Assembly (NCBI GenBank): GCA_964611805.1 | Contig: CAZTBG010000008.1 | Location: forward strand, 1-50,686 | Reading direction: 5' to 3' | Source: W589 sp964611805 | Lineage (GTDB): Bacteria; Chloroflexota; Dehalococcoidia; Dehalococcoidales; Fen-1064 | DNA: 50,686 nucleotides | Part shown: positions 1 to 8,258 of the stretch, one piece after another | How positions within the stretch are numbered: the first letter of the stretch is position 1 | Layout of the letters: each line of letters opens with the position of its first letter | The notes under the pieces: model-generated | What the model was told of the DNA's origin: nothing | Database searches by the model: none | What the model saw: only the letters and a program-made list of their open reading frames with translations | Position numbers and translations under genes: made by a program

Positions 1-684
1 GAGCTTAGGACACCACTGACTGTAATCAGCGGCTGTTTAAGTACTGTTCTTACCGAATGGGAGCGCTTGCCATCAGGTGAGGTGCAGCAACTCCTCCGGG
101 ACGCTGCCTTGGAAAGCGAGTCCCTCTCTCACCTGATAGAAAACCTGCTGGAACTGTCGCGTTTCCAGGCTCAACAACTTGCCTTATATGAGGAATTGAC
201 CGATTTTGGGGCATTGGTCACGGAGACAGTCAAAAAGATTAAAAGACAGGTGCCTTCGCAGCAATTCTCTATTGCTATTCCCGCTAAGCTCCCGTCGGTA
301 CACGCCGACCCACTAAGACTCGAACGCATCCTCTATAACCTGCTGGAAAATGCTGCCAAATATTCTCCGCCAGGAAGCCGGATTAAGGTCTCAGCCAAAA
401 TGGAGCCAGGGCGTCTGGTCATAGGCGTCAGCGACCAGGGCAGGGGATTATCACCCAGCGAGCAAGCCAGACTTTTTAGTCCCTTCCAGCGCTTGGAGAG
501 CAACAGATTTGAACGAAACGGAGGTGCCGGGTTGGGCCTGATGGTATGCCGGAGACTGGTGGAAGCTCATGGTGGGGAAATCTGGATAGAGTCAAAAAAG
601 GGCAAGGGTTCAACCTTCCTTTTTACTCTGCCTTACCGAAAGAGTACAGATACAGATAAGATTAGCCCTGAGACAGCAAAGTGA
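1..684 (+). CDS. Sensor histidine kinase, C-terminal part (5' end cut by window)
   Basis: The reading frame is open from base 1. The first residues, ELRTPLTVISG, are the H-box minus its phospho-accepting His, which must lie just outside the window. A HisKA dimerisation helix follows, then a complete HATPase_c domain: N-box (NLLENAAKYSPP), G1 box (VSDQGRGLS), F box (LFSPFQRL) and G2 box (GGAGLGL). It therefore autophosphorylates and signals to a response regulator that is not visible here. The sensory N-terminus is missing, so the stimulus is unknown. The protein ends in a short charged tail after the usual FTLPY. It lies upstream of the stress and protease genes on the same strand, but about 400 bases separate them, so co-transcription is not shown. 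Confidence 0.93.
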   Translation, partial: ELRTPLTVISGCLSTVLTEWERLPSGEVQQLLRDAALESESLSHLIENLLELSRFQAQQLALYEELTDFGALVTETVKKIKRQVPSQQFSIAIPAKLPSVHADPLRLERILYNLLENAAKYSPPGSRIKVSAKMEPGRLVIGVSDQGRGLSPSEQARLFSPFQRLESNRFERNGGAGLGLMVCRRLVEAHGGEIWIESKKGKGSTFLFTLPYRKSTDTDKISPETAK

Positions 685-1082
685 AACCGCCTATTATAAT
701 CTGGGCTGAGCCAATAATCAGGGATAATCTATTTCACCGCCAGAGTAACGGCCCCAGGACCATGACTCCCCAGGTAAAAGCGGGGGAAAACTCGTGCATA
801 TTAGAAAATTGACCATAGCCGGCTACTACCGCACGGACAATAATACAGTACCTCTCCCAACGAAGAGCAGCCCGGAAGCTAACCAAACCAGCCACGTGCC
901 TGAACTGACCTGATGCGTGACCCCCAGGGTATTCTCTCAATGTCATAGTTTTGTAATAGTTCCCGTTCCTATTTTATAACTATTCAATATCCCGCTCGAT
1001 AAACTGTGGATGATTTTGGTTTCATCCGGTGTGACCCCTTATACTCGTTCTGTATTGAGTGTGTATAACTTAGGTAATAGAA
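685..1082. other. Intergenic stretch, no gene recognised
   Basis: About 400 bases separate the kinase from the next gene. A 70-codon reverse frame (734-946) exists, but it has no ribosome-binding site and no recognisable motif. The last 120 bases are AT-rich and probably carry the promoter of the following gene, but I could not pick a convincing -35/-10 pair. No hairpin with a T-run was seen after the kinase. Confidence 0.5.
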
Positions 1083-1559
1083 ATGAGGTATCAGAATAAA
1101 ATGATACGCAAATTGTCAATCTTAGCACTGGTCAGCGGATTCGTCAGCATAGTTATCGGAGAAATCTTCATAGGACAAGGCGTCGTCAAGAACAACTATC
1201 TCACAACAGCGTTACGCCAAGAGGAAATAACTCTCGGTATACCCTCAGATAAAATTGCCGAAGGAGAGGTAATTGATAACGCCAAAGAGGCTCAAGTTGC
1301 TGCCGACACCGTAAGGGAGCACCGTCATACGATAGCACCTACCTATGGAGATTTACTGGGTGGTAAGCAGTTCGACCCCACGAACCCGGAGCAACTAGAA
1401 TATGCGCAGGCTTAGAATATTGAAAACTACCTGTACCTTGCCGTTTTAGGTTTTGGCGTGACGCAGATAGTCATCGTCAGTGGCGTGTTCATGATTTTGA
1501 GTGGGGTTGCTTTTGGTGGAATTGGCATTGCGCTACACCGGTCAGCCAGTAAACAGTAA
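1083..1559 (+). pseudogene. Small two-TM membrane protein interrupted by an in-frame amber codon
   Basis: The frame from 1083 (or from ATG 1101, 11 bases after a gaggt motif) encodes an N-terminal membrane segment and a polar middle, and stops at TAG 1413-1415. The same frame then stays open for 47 more codons to TAA 1557-1559. This second part has a clear second membrane segment (YLYLAVLGFGVTQIVIVSGV) and a basic C-terminal tail. The whole, about 158 codons, looks like one two-TM protein, with TAG standing where one sense codon such as TTG would complete it. I recall similar small proteins in Dehalococcoidia, sometimes mislabelled as LigA. The stop could be a real nonsense mutation, a strain variant in the consensus, or a sequencing error. 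The function is unknown. Confidence 0.7.
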
Positions 1560-1648
1560 AAACGTAGATGCAGAGTGCAGCACATGAAACCAATAAATCT
1601 GGCAGTGAGCCGTAATCACTATTAAGGAACGCCTGAGGGAATAAGAGA

Positions 1649-2785
1649 ATGAACATGTTACAAGGGGGGATATCAATCGGGAAAGCGTTTGGCATAGCGC
1701 TAAAACTGCATATCTCGTGGTTTATCATTTTTGCACTGGTAACATGGGCATTGACGGCCAGCTACTTTCCATCGGCTTATCCAGATTGGAGCCTGGGGAC
1801 CAAAATAGCCGCTGGCATACTTACCAGCCTGTTGTTCTTTGGCTCGGTATTGGCTCACGAGCTTATGCACAGCATCGTCTCTCAGCGCCAGGGTATCCCC
1901 GTTAAGTCTATAACTCTCTTTATCTTTGGAGGTGTTTCTCAGATTTCGGGGGAACCCAAACAGCCTAAAGACGAATTCCGCATGGCAATTGCGGGACCTC
2001 TGACGAGCCTCATAATAGGCGGTATATGCTGGGGTATCTGGTTCGCATTGCAAGGCATAGCCGGTCCGGCTGAATTTGTCAGCGCAATTGCTTATTGGCT
2101 CGGGTGGATTAACATCTTCCTGGCTGGTTTTAACCTTATCCCTGGTTTCCCTCTAGATGGCGGACGCGTGCTCAGGTCAATACTATGGGGACGAAGTCAC
2201 GACATCCGCAAGGCTACCAGGACCGCCTCAAATATAGGTCGGGGGGTCGGGTTTCTCTTCATCTTTGGCGGTGTCTTTCTCATATTCTATGGACTATGGT
2301 TCAATGGACTGTGGATTATTCTTATCGGCTGGTTCTTGGAAAATGCCGCTGTTGGTAGCTACCGTCAGGTAGCTCTTCAGGACATGCTTCAGGGGCACAC
2401 CGTGGATGAGATAATGAGTCGGGACTGCTTGATAATATCCCCCGAAATTACCATTGAACAGCTGGTAAATGAGCACATCCTGACGTCCGGACGCCGCTGC
2501 TTTCCCGTGGCATCGGATGGCCGTGCCTTGGGCATGGTTACACTGCACAATATAAAGGAAGTGCCTCGCGACCTCTGGAGTACGCAAAAGGTTAGGGACA
2601 TTATGACGCCATTAGATAAACTTAAGTGGGTGCAGCCGCGCGACGAGCTCTCCTCTGTGCTCCGAATCCTGACCGAGGACGATATTAATCAGTTACCCGT
2701 CGTCCAGGACCATAACATCGTGGGTATCGTAGGCCGTGATAATCTACTTAGCTTTGTTGAAGTCCGTAGCGGGCTGGGTATGTAG
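1649..2785 (+). CDS. Site-2 protease family (M50) metalloprotease with two CBS domains
   Basis: This is a membrane-embedded zinc protease of the S2P/RseP superfamily, SpoIVFB-like group. Such enzymes cut membrane-anchored substrates such as anti-sigma factors. Several membrane helices cover residues 1-240. The zinc motif HELMH is at residues 70-74, and the second motif, PGFPLDGG, puts the third ligand at Asp170. Residues from about 250 to the end hold two CBS repeats, which usually sense adenine nucleotides and may gate the protease by energy state. The ATG is preceded by a gaggga motif. HtrA follows 68 bases downstream, so the two look like an envelope-stress pair. A degenerate paralogue lies at 43289-44029. 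Confidence 0.93.
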   Translation: MNMLQGGISIGKAFGIALKLHISWFIIFALVTWALTASYFPSAYPDWSLGTKIAAGILTSLLFFGSVLAHELMHSIVSQRQGIPVKSITLFIFGGVSQISGEPKQPKDEFRMAIAGPLTSLIIGGICWGIWFALQGIAGPAEFVSAIAYWLGWINIFLAGFNLIPGFPLDGGRVLRSILWGRSHDIRKATRTASNIGRGVGFLFIFGGVFLIFYGLWFNGLWIILIGWFLENAAVGSYRQVALQDMLQGHTVDEIMSRDCLIISPEITIEQLVNEHILTSGRRCFPVASDGRALGMVTLHNIKEVPRDLWSTQKVRDIMTPLDKLKWVQPRDELSSVLRILTEDDINQLPVVQDHNIVGIVGRDNLLSFVEVRSGLGM

Positions 2786-2853
2786 CTCGTCTATAAATTT
2801 CTAAACTACCAGCACGCACATCGCGGAGAAATAACTAATTGGGGGAGGTTGAG

Positions 2854-3918
2854 ATGTTTAGACGTACATTTGTTTCTGCTGGTATAATTATACTTCTTGT
2901 CCTCAGCCTGTCTCTGTTTGCTTGTGGGCAGCCGTCATCTACTCAGGACGATACGCCATCTCAACAGGACCAGCAGCTAGAGCTGCCTACTATTACCGAA
3001 GTGGTGGCTAGTGTCAGACCGTCGGTTGTAGCCGTGAATGTAGAGGTTGTCACCTACGACGTTTTCAATCGACCAATCACAGAGGAGGGTGCCGGGTCTG
3101 GATGGATTGTACGTGAGGACGGTTATATAGTTACTAATAACCACGTGGTGTCAGGAGCCGACAAGGTCACAGTAATGCTGGAAGACGGCACTTCATACAG
3201 CGCTGAAAACGTCATGACCGATGCTCTTACCGACCTAGCAGTATTGAAAATTCAGGCTAATAATTTACCGGTACTCAAGGTTGGTGATTCATCTAAACTG
3301 GCGGTCGGGGATTGGGTCGTAGCTATCGGTAATGCATTAGGTCAGGGAATAAGTGCCACAAGTGGCATTGTCAGTGCCCTTGATGTCTCTTTAGAGGTAT
3401 CCCCTGGGCAGACTATACATAAACTCATTCAAACTGACGCCGCTATCAATCCGGGCAACAGTGGTGGGCCTTTGGTTAACATGGCCGGAGAGGTTATCGG
3501 CATCGATAGTATCAAGATTGCCGAGGTGGGAGTAGAGGGGATGGGCTATGCTTATAGTATCAATGATGCAATGCCAATTATTGATGAATTGATTAGCACC
3601 GGTTATATAGTTCGCCCTTGGATGGGAATAGGCGTTTCTACCATAGATAGCTTGGTCGCCAGCTTCTATAACCTTGCTGTGGACAGGGGTGTGCTGGTTA
3701 CCAGTGTCGTCACAGACAGTCCGGCTGACAAAGCTGGGATTCAAAGTGGCGACGCCATCACGATGATAGATGGTAAAGAAATTACCAGCGTAGATGACTT
3801 GCAAAGTCTGGTAAATAGTTATCAAGTTGGGCAGGAGATAAGCATAACTTACTGGAGAGGTGATACCAAAGAAACTACTTCCCTTACTCTGGCAGAAAGT
3901 CCACCACCCCAATATTAG
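2854..3918 (+). CDS. HtrA/DegP-like serine protease, lipoprotein, one PDZ domain
   Basis: This is a periplasmic or surface quality-control protease. I use ATG 2854 because a strong gggggaggt motif lies just upstream; the TTG at 2839 in the same frame would overlap it. The N-terminus is basic and then hydrophobic, and ends in LFAC with Cys24, a likely lipobox. The trypsin-like domain has a complete triad: His97 (TNNHVV), Asp127 (LTDLAVL) and Ser203 (GNSGGPL). One PDZ domain covers about residues 255-345. The length of 354 residues is normal for single-PDZ DegS/HtrA proteins. Its neighbours, a site-2 protease and universal stress proteins, support a role in envelope stress. Confidence 0.95.
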   Translation: MFRRTFVSAGIIILLVLSLSLFACGQPSSTQDDTPSQQDQQLELPTITEVVASVRPSVVAVNVEVVTYDVFNRPITEEGAGSGWIVREDGYIVTNNHVVSGADKVTVMLEDGTSYSAENVMTDALTDLAVLKIQANNLPVLKVGDSSKLAVGDWVVAIGNALGQGISATSGIVSALDVSLEVSPGQTIHKLIQTDAAINPGNSGGPLVNMAGEVIGIDSIKIAEVGVEGMGYAYSINDAMPIIDELISTGYIVRPWMGIGVSTIDSLVASFYNLAVDRGVLVTSVVTDSPADKAGIQSGDAITMIDGKEITSVDDLQSLVNSYQVGQEISITYWRGDTKETTSLTLAESPPPQY

Positions 3919-3986
3919 TATAACGGCAGATTGCGGAGTAATGACCTATTGAGTTTGAGGACACGACCATAACGGAGGTAGCACAG

Positions 3987-4904
3987 ATGTATAAAAGGAT
4001 GTTAGTCCCTCTTGACGGCTCAAAAATCGCAGAAGTGGTCTTACCGTACGCGGTAGAACTTGCTGGCAGGCTAGACCTTCACCTAGTATTCCTCCATATT
4101 TGCGGTCCACATGAACCTGAAACGCTACCTATGTGTCAGGCCTACATTGAGCATATGGCGGAAATGGCCATGCTCAAATCGAGAGAGGTTCAAACAAAAT
4201 CAGGTGCACAGTCCGGAACCAGGATGGTGGAAACACGAGGTGAAGTTATTGCCGGTCACCCTGCGGAGGAAATCCTGCACTATTCTGACCAGAACGATAT
4301 CGACCTTATTTTATTGGCGAGCCACGGTCGGTCCGGAATCAGGCAATGGATGATAGGAAGTGTAGCTGACAAGATTCTGCGTGCCTCTAAAGTCCCTGTC
4401 TGGCTTGCTCGAGCAGGAATCCCTGAAGAGATTGTGTACGACGAGTGGCCTAAGCGGACAATGCTTGTTCCACTGGATGGTTCGCAGTTATCTGAAACGG
4501 TTCTTCCCCATGTTGAAGCACTGGCCAAACAGCGGGGCGCCGAACTGGTGAATGTGGTCTTACTCAGGGTTTGTGAACAGCCTTTTATTACGGCTGACTA
4601 TCCAGGGGAAACCGATTGGGAGGAACACGTTAAACGTATCATGAATCGTTTCAAGGAAATTTCTGAACAATACCTGGTACAGGTAAAAGGGCGGTTAAGT
4701 GATGCGGGCCTCAACGTAAAGTCAGAGGTAATTATGGGTAAGCCGGCTGACGAAATTATTGAATACGCACATAGGAACCCTCCCAATCTGATTATCATGA
4801 CAACACACGGCTACTCAGGACTTGGCAACTGGGCCTTTGGTAGCGTATCTGACAAAGTCCTGTACAACATCCGCAGCCCTGTCTTCCTGGTAAGGCCGCA
4901 TTAG
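3987..4904 (+). CDS. Universal stress protein, tandem UspA domains
   Basis: This is a cytoplasmic two-domain Usp protein of 305 residues. Each half starts with the typical strand plus LVPLDGS (residues 6-12 and again near 158). Each half ends with the ATP-binding signature: SHG, nine residues, GS in the first domain, and THG, nine residues, GS in the second. Both domains probably bind ATP, although the first Gly of the loop is Ala or Thr here. The ATG follows a ggagg motif. A second tandem Usp gene follows 54 bases later, and the pair probably arose by duplication. Usp proteins accumulate in energy limitation, hypoxia or growth arrest; their exact activity is not known. Confidence 0.95.
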   Translation: MYKRMLVPLDGSKIAEVVLPYAVELAGRLDLHLVFLHICGPHEPETLPMCQAYIEHMAEMAMLKSREVQTKSGAQSGTRMVETRGEVIAGHPAEEILHYSDQNDIDLILLASHGRSGIRQWMIGSVADKILRASKVPVWLARAGIPEEIVYDEWPKRTMLVPLDGSQLSETVLPHVEALAKQRGAELVNVVLLRVCEQPFITADYPGETDWEEHVKRIMNRFKEISEQYLVQVKGRLSDAGLNVKSEVIMGKPADEIIEYAHRNPPNLIIMTTHGYSGLGNWAFGSVSDKVLYNIRSPVFLVRPH

Positions 4905-4958
4905 TGAGGTATATGTAACCGTTAGTCGGAGTTCTTAAGATAATGGAGGTTGAGAGAA

Positions 4959-5888
4959 ATGTATAAGAGAATAGTTGTCCCGCTGGATGGGTCAGAACTT
5001 GCTGAGAGAGCTTTACCTTACGCCGAAGAGTTGGCAGGGAAGCTTGGTTCGGAGGTTATCATATTAAACGTGAGAAGGCCATCCGAGGACCCGGACCACC
5101 CTGAGCATAGAGCGTATCTCAGTAAAATGGTGGCGACGACAGAGCAGGATATTAAAAAATCTCCGTCTCTGCCACCTGGGGAAAAAGTAAAGGTGGACTT
5201 AGCCATCATCGGTGTGTCGTCGGGGCTATTGACCCACCCCGCCGAAGAGATATTAGACTATGCAGAAACGAACAATGTCAGCCTGATTGTTATGGCAACA
5301 CACGGCAGAACCGGAGTCAAACGATGGGCACTGGGAAGCACGGCTGAAAAGGTAGCCAGAGTTTCCAAATGCCCGATACTGCTCGTCAGGGCCCATACTG
5401 ACCTACCTCAGAGTGTGCGCTTGGATAAGATACTGGTCCCCCTTGACGGGTCAATAAATAGTGAGATAGTGCTTCCCCACATTGAAAATATCGCTCCGCA
5501 ATTAAGGGCCAGGATTTATCTGCTCAAAATTGTGGAACCGACTTATCATATTTACCCTATCTATGACGAAGCGGCTTATTACGGTGGCACAGGAATGGTT
5601 GAAATGCCTTATACGGAAGAAGAAATGAAGCCGATTAAGGCAGCGGCTGAAGAATACATAGAAAGTGTGAGCCGCAAATTGACGGCGGAGGGTATTAAAA
5701 CGAGCCATAAGGTGAAAGTTGGTTCAGCCGCCGAGGAGATTATCAAGGCGGAGGAGGAGATGGGTGTCGATATGGTGGCTATGTCAACACACGGTCACTC
5801 AGGATTCGGCCGTTGGGACCACGGCAGTGTTGCTGACAGGGTCCTGTATGGTGGGAATAAACCTCTTCTACTGGTGAGGCCACAATAA
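4959..5888 (+). CDS. Universal stress protein, tandem UspA domains
   Basis: This is a paralogue of the preceding gene, with 309 residues from ATG 4959. The ATG sits eight bases after a ggaggt motif, while the upstream in-frame TTG overlaps that motif and is rejected. The two Usp domains each begin with a VPLDGS loop and end with THG, nine residues, GS. The linker and the loop of the second half (around YPIYDEAAYYGG) are longer and rich in Tyr and Glu compared with the first paralogue, so ligand binding may differ. It lies in a run of stress and carbohydrate genes on one strand. Confidence 0.95.
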   Translation: MYKRIVVPLDGSELAERALPYAEELAGKLGSEVIILNVRRPSEDPDHPEHRAYLSKMVATTEQDIKKSPSLPPGEKVKVDLAIIGVSSGLLTHPAEEILDYAETNNVSLIVMATHGRTGVKRWALGSTAEKVARVSKCPILLVRAHTDLPQSVRLDKILVPLDGSINSEIVLPHIENIAPQLRARIYLLKIVEPTYHIYPIYDEAAYYGGTGMVEMPYTEEEMKPIKAAAEEYIESVSRKLTAEGIKTSHKVKVGSAAEEIIKAEEEMGVDMVAMSTHGHSGFGRWDHGSVADRVLYGGNKPLLLVRPQ

Positions 5889-5929
5889 CACCGGCCATTT
5901 TGATATAAAGAGGAAATCTTAACAGTAGT

Positions 5930-6931
5930 ATGTCAGACTTAAGACAAGACCCAACAACTAAAGAATGGGTTATCATTGCCAGGGAGAGGGCAAAAAGACC
6001 TGATGACTTTATCCATCATCGACCTGAGCAAGCGCTGCCTGTTTTCTCCCCGTCATGTCCCTTCTGTCCCGGCAATGAGGCCATGACACCGCCGACAACT
6101 CTTTTATATCAGTGGCATGGTGGCAATGGGTGGCAGATAAGGGCTTTTGCTAACAAGTTCGCAGCCCTTAACCCTGATGGTGTGCCCACGAGTAATATAG
6201 TGGATGAATTTTTTATTGAGATGTCTGGTGTGGGAGCTCATGAAGTGATTGTGGAAACCCCGTTCCATAATGGGTCGCTGGCCTCGATGACAGACAGCGA
6301 GGTAACAAAAGTGCTCCAGGCCTATCAAGAGAGATACAACGCCTTATCCAAGATGCCTTCTGCAAAATTCATCATCATTTTCAAGAACCATGGCGCTGGT
6401 GCCGGAACATCGTTAGAGCACTCACATTCGCAGTTGGTTGTAGCCCCGGTGCTGCCCAAATATGTCAGGATGCGTCACGAAGTGTCTATTCGCTATTATG
6501 ACAAAGCTGGCAGATGCCTCTATTCTGACCTTGTAGAGCGCGAGCTCGGAATAGGTAAGCGGGTCGTGATGTACACCGACAAATTTGTGGTCCTGCATCC
6601 CTTTGCGTCTAAACGACCTTTCGAGACCTGGATTATACCCAGAAGACAGCAGGCCTGCTTTGGTGATGTCTCTCGGGAAGACCTGGGAGGTCTGGCTCAT
6701 GTGTTACGGGTGATATTGCTGAAATTTCAGCAGGGGCTGAACAACCCCGACTTCAACTATGTCATCGATTCCGCCCCTATAGGTGATGAAAATGAACACA
6801 ACTACATGTGGCACATGAGAATCGTTCCGCGGCTCACTGAAGTGGCGGGATTCGAGATTGGGTCTGGCATATACATCAATATAGCTGTGCCCGAAGAGAC
6901 AGCTCAATTCATGCGTAATCTGGACATATAA
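5930..6931 (+). CDS. galT: Galactose-1-phosphate uridylyltransferase
   Basis: This HIT-superfamily nucleotidyltransferase exchanges UMP between UDP-glucose and galactose-1-phosphate through a UMP-histidine intermediate. The start SDLRQDP..KEWVIIA is typical of the family. CPFC (Cys43, Cys46) gives two zinc ligands. The active-site motif HSHSQ spans residues 164-168 and puts the nucleophile at His166, the same number as in E. coli GalT. The second half also has the conserved W-H-M-R-I-V-P motif. The length of 333 residues is normal. No galE or galK is nearby. Next to a TreT-like enzyme and glucan phosphorylase it may serve UDP- or ADP-sugar exchange rather than galactose use; some bacterial GalT-like enzymes act on other sugar phosphates. 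Confidence 0.92.
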   Translation: MSDLRQDPTTKEWVIIARERAKRPDDFIHHRPEQALPVFSPSCPFCPGNEAMTPPTTLLYQWHGGNGWQIRAFANKFAALNPDGVPTSNIVDEFFIEMSGVGAHEVIVETPFHNGSLASMTDSEVTKVLQAYQERYNALSKMPSAKFIIIFKNHGAGAGTSLEHSHSQLVVAPVLPKYVRMRHEVSIRYYDKAGRCLYSDLVERELGIGKRVVMYTDKFVVLHPFASKRPFETWIIPRRQQACFGDVSREDLGGLAHVLRVILLKFQQGLNNPDFNYVIDSAPIGDENEHNYMWHMRIVPRLTEVAGFEIGSGIYINIAVPEETAQFMRNLDI

Positions 6932-6963
6932 CGGGATATTAAGTCCTTGTTTGGAGAGTGATT

Positions 6964-8199
6964 ATGGAGCGTTACAGGCCTATGCGTGTTGAGGATTACA
7001 AGCCTTTCGTGGGGGGTGAGACAATCAAGCGCATCAGAGAAAAGGCAAAGGCGCTGCAGAATTATCATATCGTCAATATAAATTCTACCTATTACGGCGG
7101 CGGTGTTTCCCAGCTACTGTCGTCGCTGACGCTCATGATGAATAGCCTGGGGATAAAGACAGGGTGGAGGGTAGTTCATGGCCCTCCGGATTTCTTCAGC
7201 GTCACCAAGAAAATACACAATGCTCTCCAGGGGGGAGATATCAATCTTACCAAGCGAAAAAGACACCTCTATGAAACAGTGGTCCATGAGAATGCTATTC
7301 GGAACCACTTAGACCATGACCTGGTCATCGTTCACGACCCTCAACCACTTCCCATGATTAATCACTACCGCAAGAAAAGCCCCTGGGTCTGGCGTTGCCA
7401 TGTTGACCTTTCTAATCCTCACCAGCAGGTCTGGGACTATCTGGTCCCGTACATAGAGAAGTATGATGCGGTGATTCTGAGCAGCCGGAGCTATGCTCAA
7501 GATATAAAGACACCGCAACTGTTTTTCATGCCGGCGATAGACCCGTTCACCATCAATAACCGTGAGCTACCGCAGTGCGAAATAGATGAAAGGCTTAAGC
7601 ATTATCATATTCCTACAGACCTTCCAATAGTGACACAAATATCGCGATTTGACCGCTGGAAAGACCCCGAGGGTGTGGTCAAAGCCTTCAAGCTGGCAAG
7701 AGAAGAGGTGGACTGCACGCTGGTACTGCTGGGCAATATAGCCACTGATGACCCCGAAGGGGAAGAGGTCTACAGGTCATTATCTAACTGCCGGGAGGAG
7801 AGGATAATCATTCTTACTGTTCAGGATGGAGCCTTGGTGAATGCCCTTCAGCGAAGGGCTGCAGTTGTCCTGCAGAAGTCGATTCATGAAGGCTTTGGGC
7901 TGACGGTTACTGAGGCAATGTGGAAGGGTGCTGCCGTAATTGGAGGCAACACAGGTGGCATTCGCCATCAAATCGAAGACGGCGTCAATGGTTTTCTGGT
8001 ATCCTCCATCGAGGAGGCTGCCAGAAGGATTGTACAACTCATAAAAGACAGGGATATGAGAGAGCAGTTTGGACAAAAGGCGAGAGAAAGTGTCAGACAG
8101 CACTTTCTGATGACACGCTTATTAGAACAATATCTTGACCTGTTTAACTCCTTCGAAATTAGCTTCCGGCTGGCAGGCACGTTCAATGATTATGACTGA
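6964..8199 (+). CDS. treT: Trehalose synthase, TreT-type glycosyltransferase (GT4)
   Basis: This is a GT-B fold retaining glycosyltransferase that probably makes trehalose from NDP-glucose and glucose. The N-terminal half has NINSTYYGGGVSQLL, the acceptor-side loop typical of TreT, and WRCHVDLS in the middle. The C-terminal half has the donor site: QISRFDRWKDP and the EGFGLTVTEAMWKGAAVIG block with the E-x7-E spacing of GT4. The 411 residues match archaeal TreT. I prefer ATG 6964 because the ggag motif lies seven bases upstream; GTG 6958 is too close to it. Trehalose would fit the stress genes around it. Another GT4 activity is possible. Confidence 0.85.
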   Translation: MERYRPMRVEDYKPFVGGETIKRIREKAKALQNYHIVNINSTYYGGGVSQLLSSLTLMMNSLGIKTGWRVVHGPPDFFSVTKKIHNALQGGDINLTKRKRHLYETVVHENAIRNHLDHDLVIVHDPQPLPMINHYRKKSPWVWRCHVDLSNPHQQVWDYLVPYIEKYDAVILSSRSYAQDIKTPQLFFMPAIDPFTINNRELPQCEIDERLKHYHIPTDLPIVTQISRFDRWKDPEGVVKAFKLAREEVDCTLVLLGNIATDDPEGEEVYRSLSNCREERIIILTVQDGALVNALQRRAAVVLQKSIHEGFGLTVTEAMWKGAAVIGGNTGGIRHQIEDGVNGFLVSSIEEAARRIVQLIKDRDMREQFGQKARESVRQHFLMTRLLEQYLDLFNSFEISFRLAGTFNDYD

Positions 8200-8258
8200 T
8201 AATGCTGTTCGAGTCATCTATGTATGCCTGGCCCGGACATTGAACTGGGAGAAATGAA

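Noticed and set aside
734..946. 70-codon reverse ORF in the first intergenic region
   Set aside because: No ribosome-binding site, no recognisable motif, and odd composition (Trp- and Arg-rich, shadow-like).
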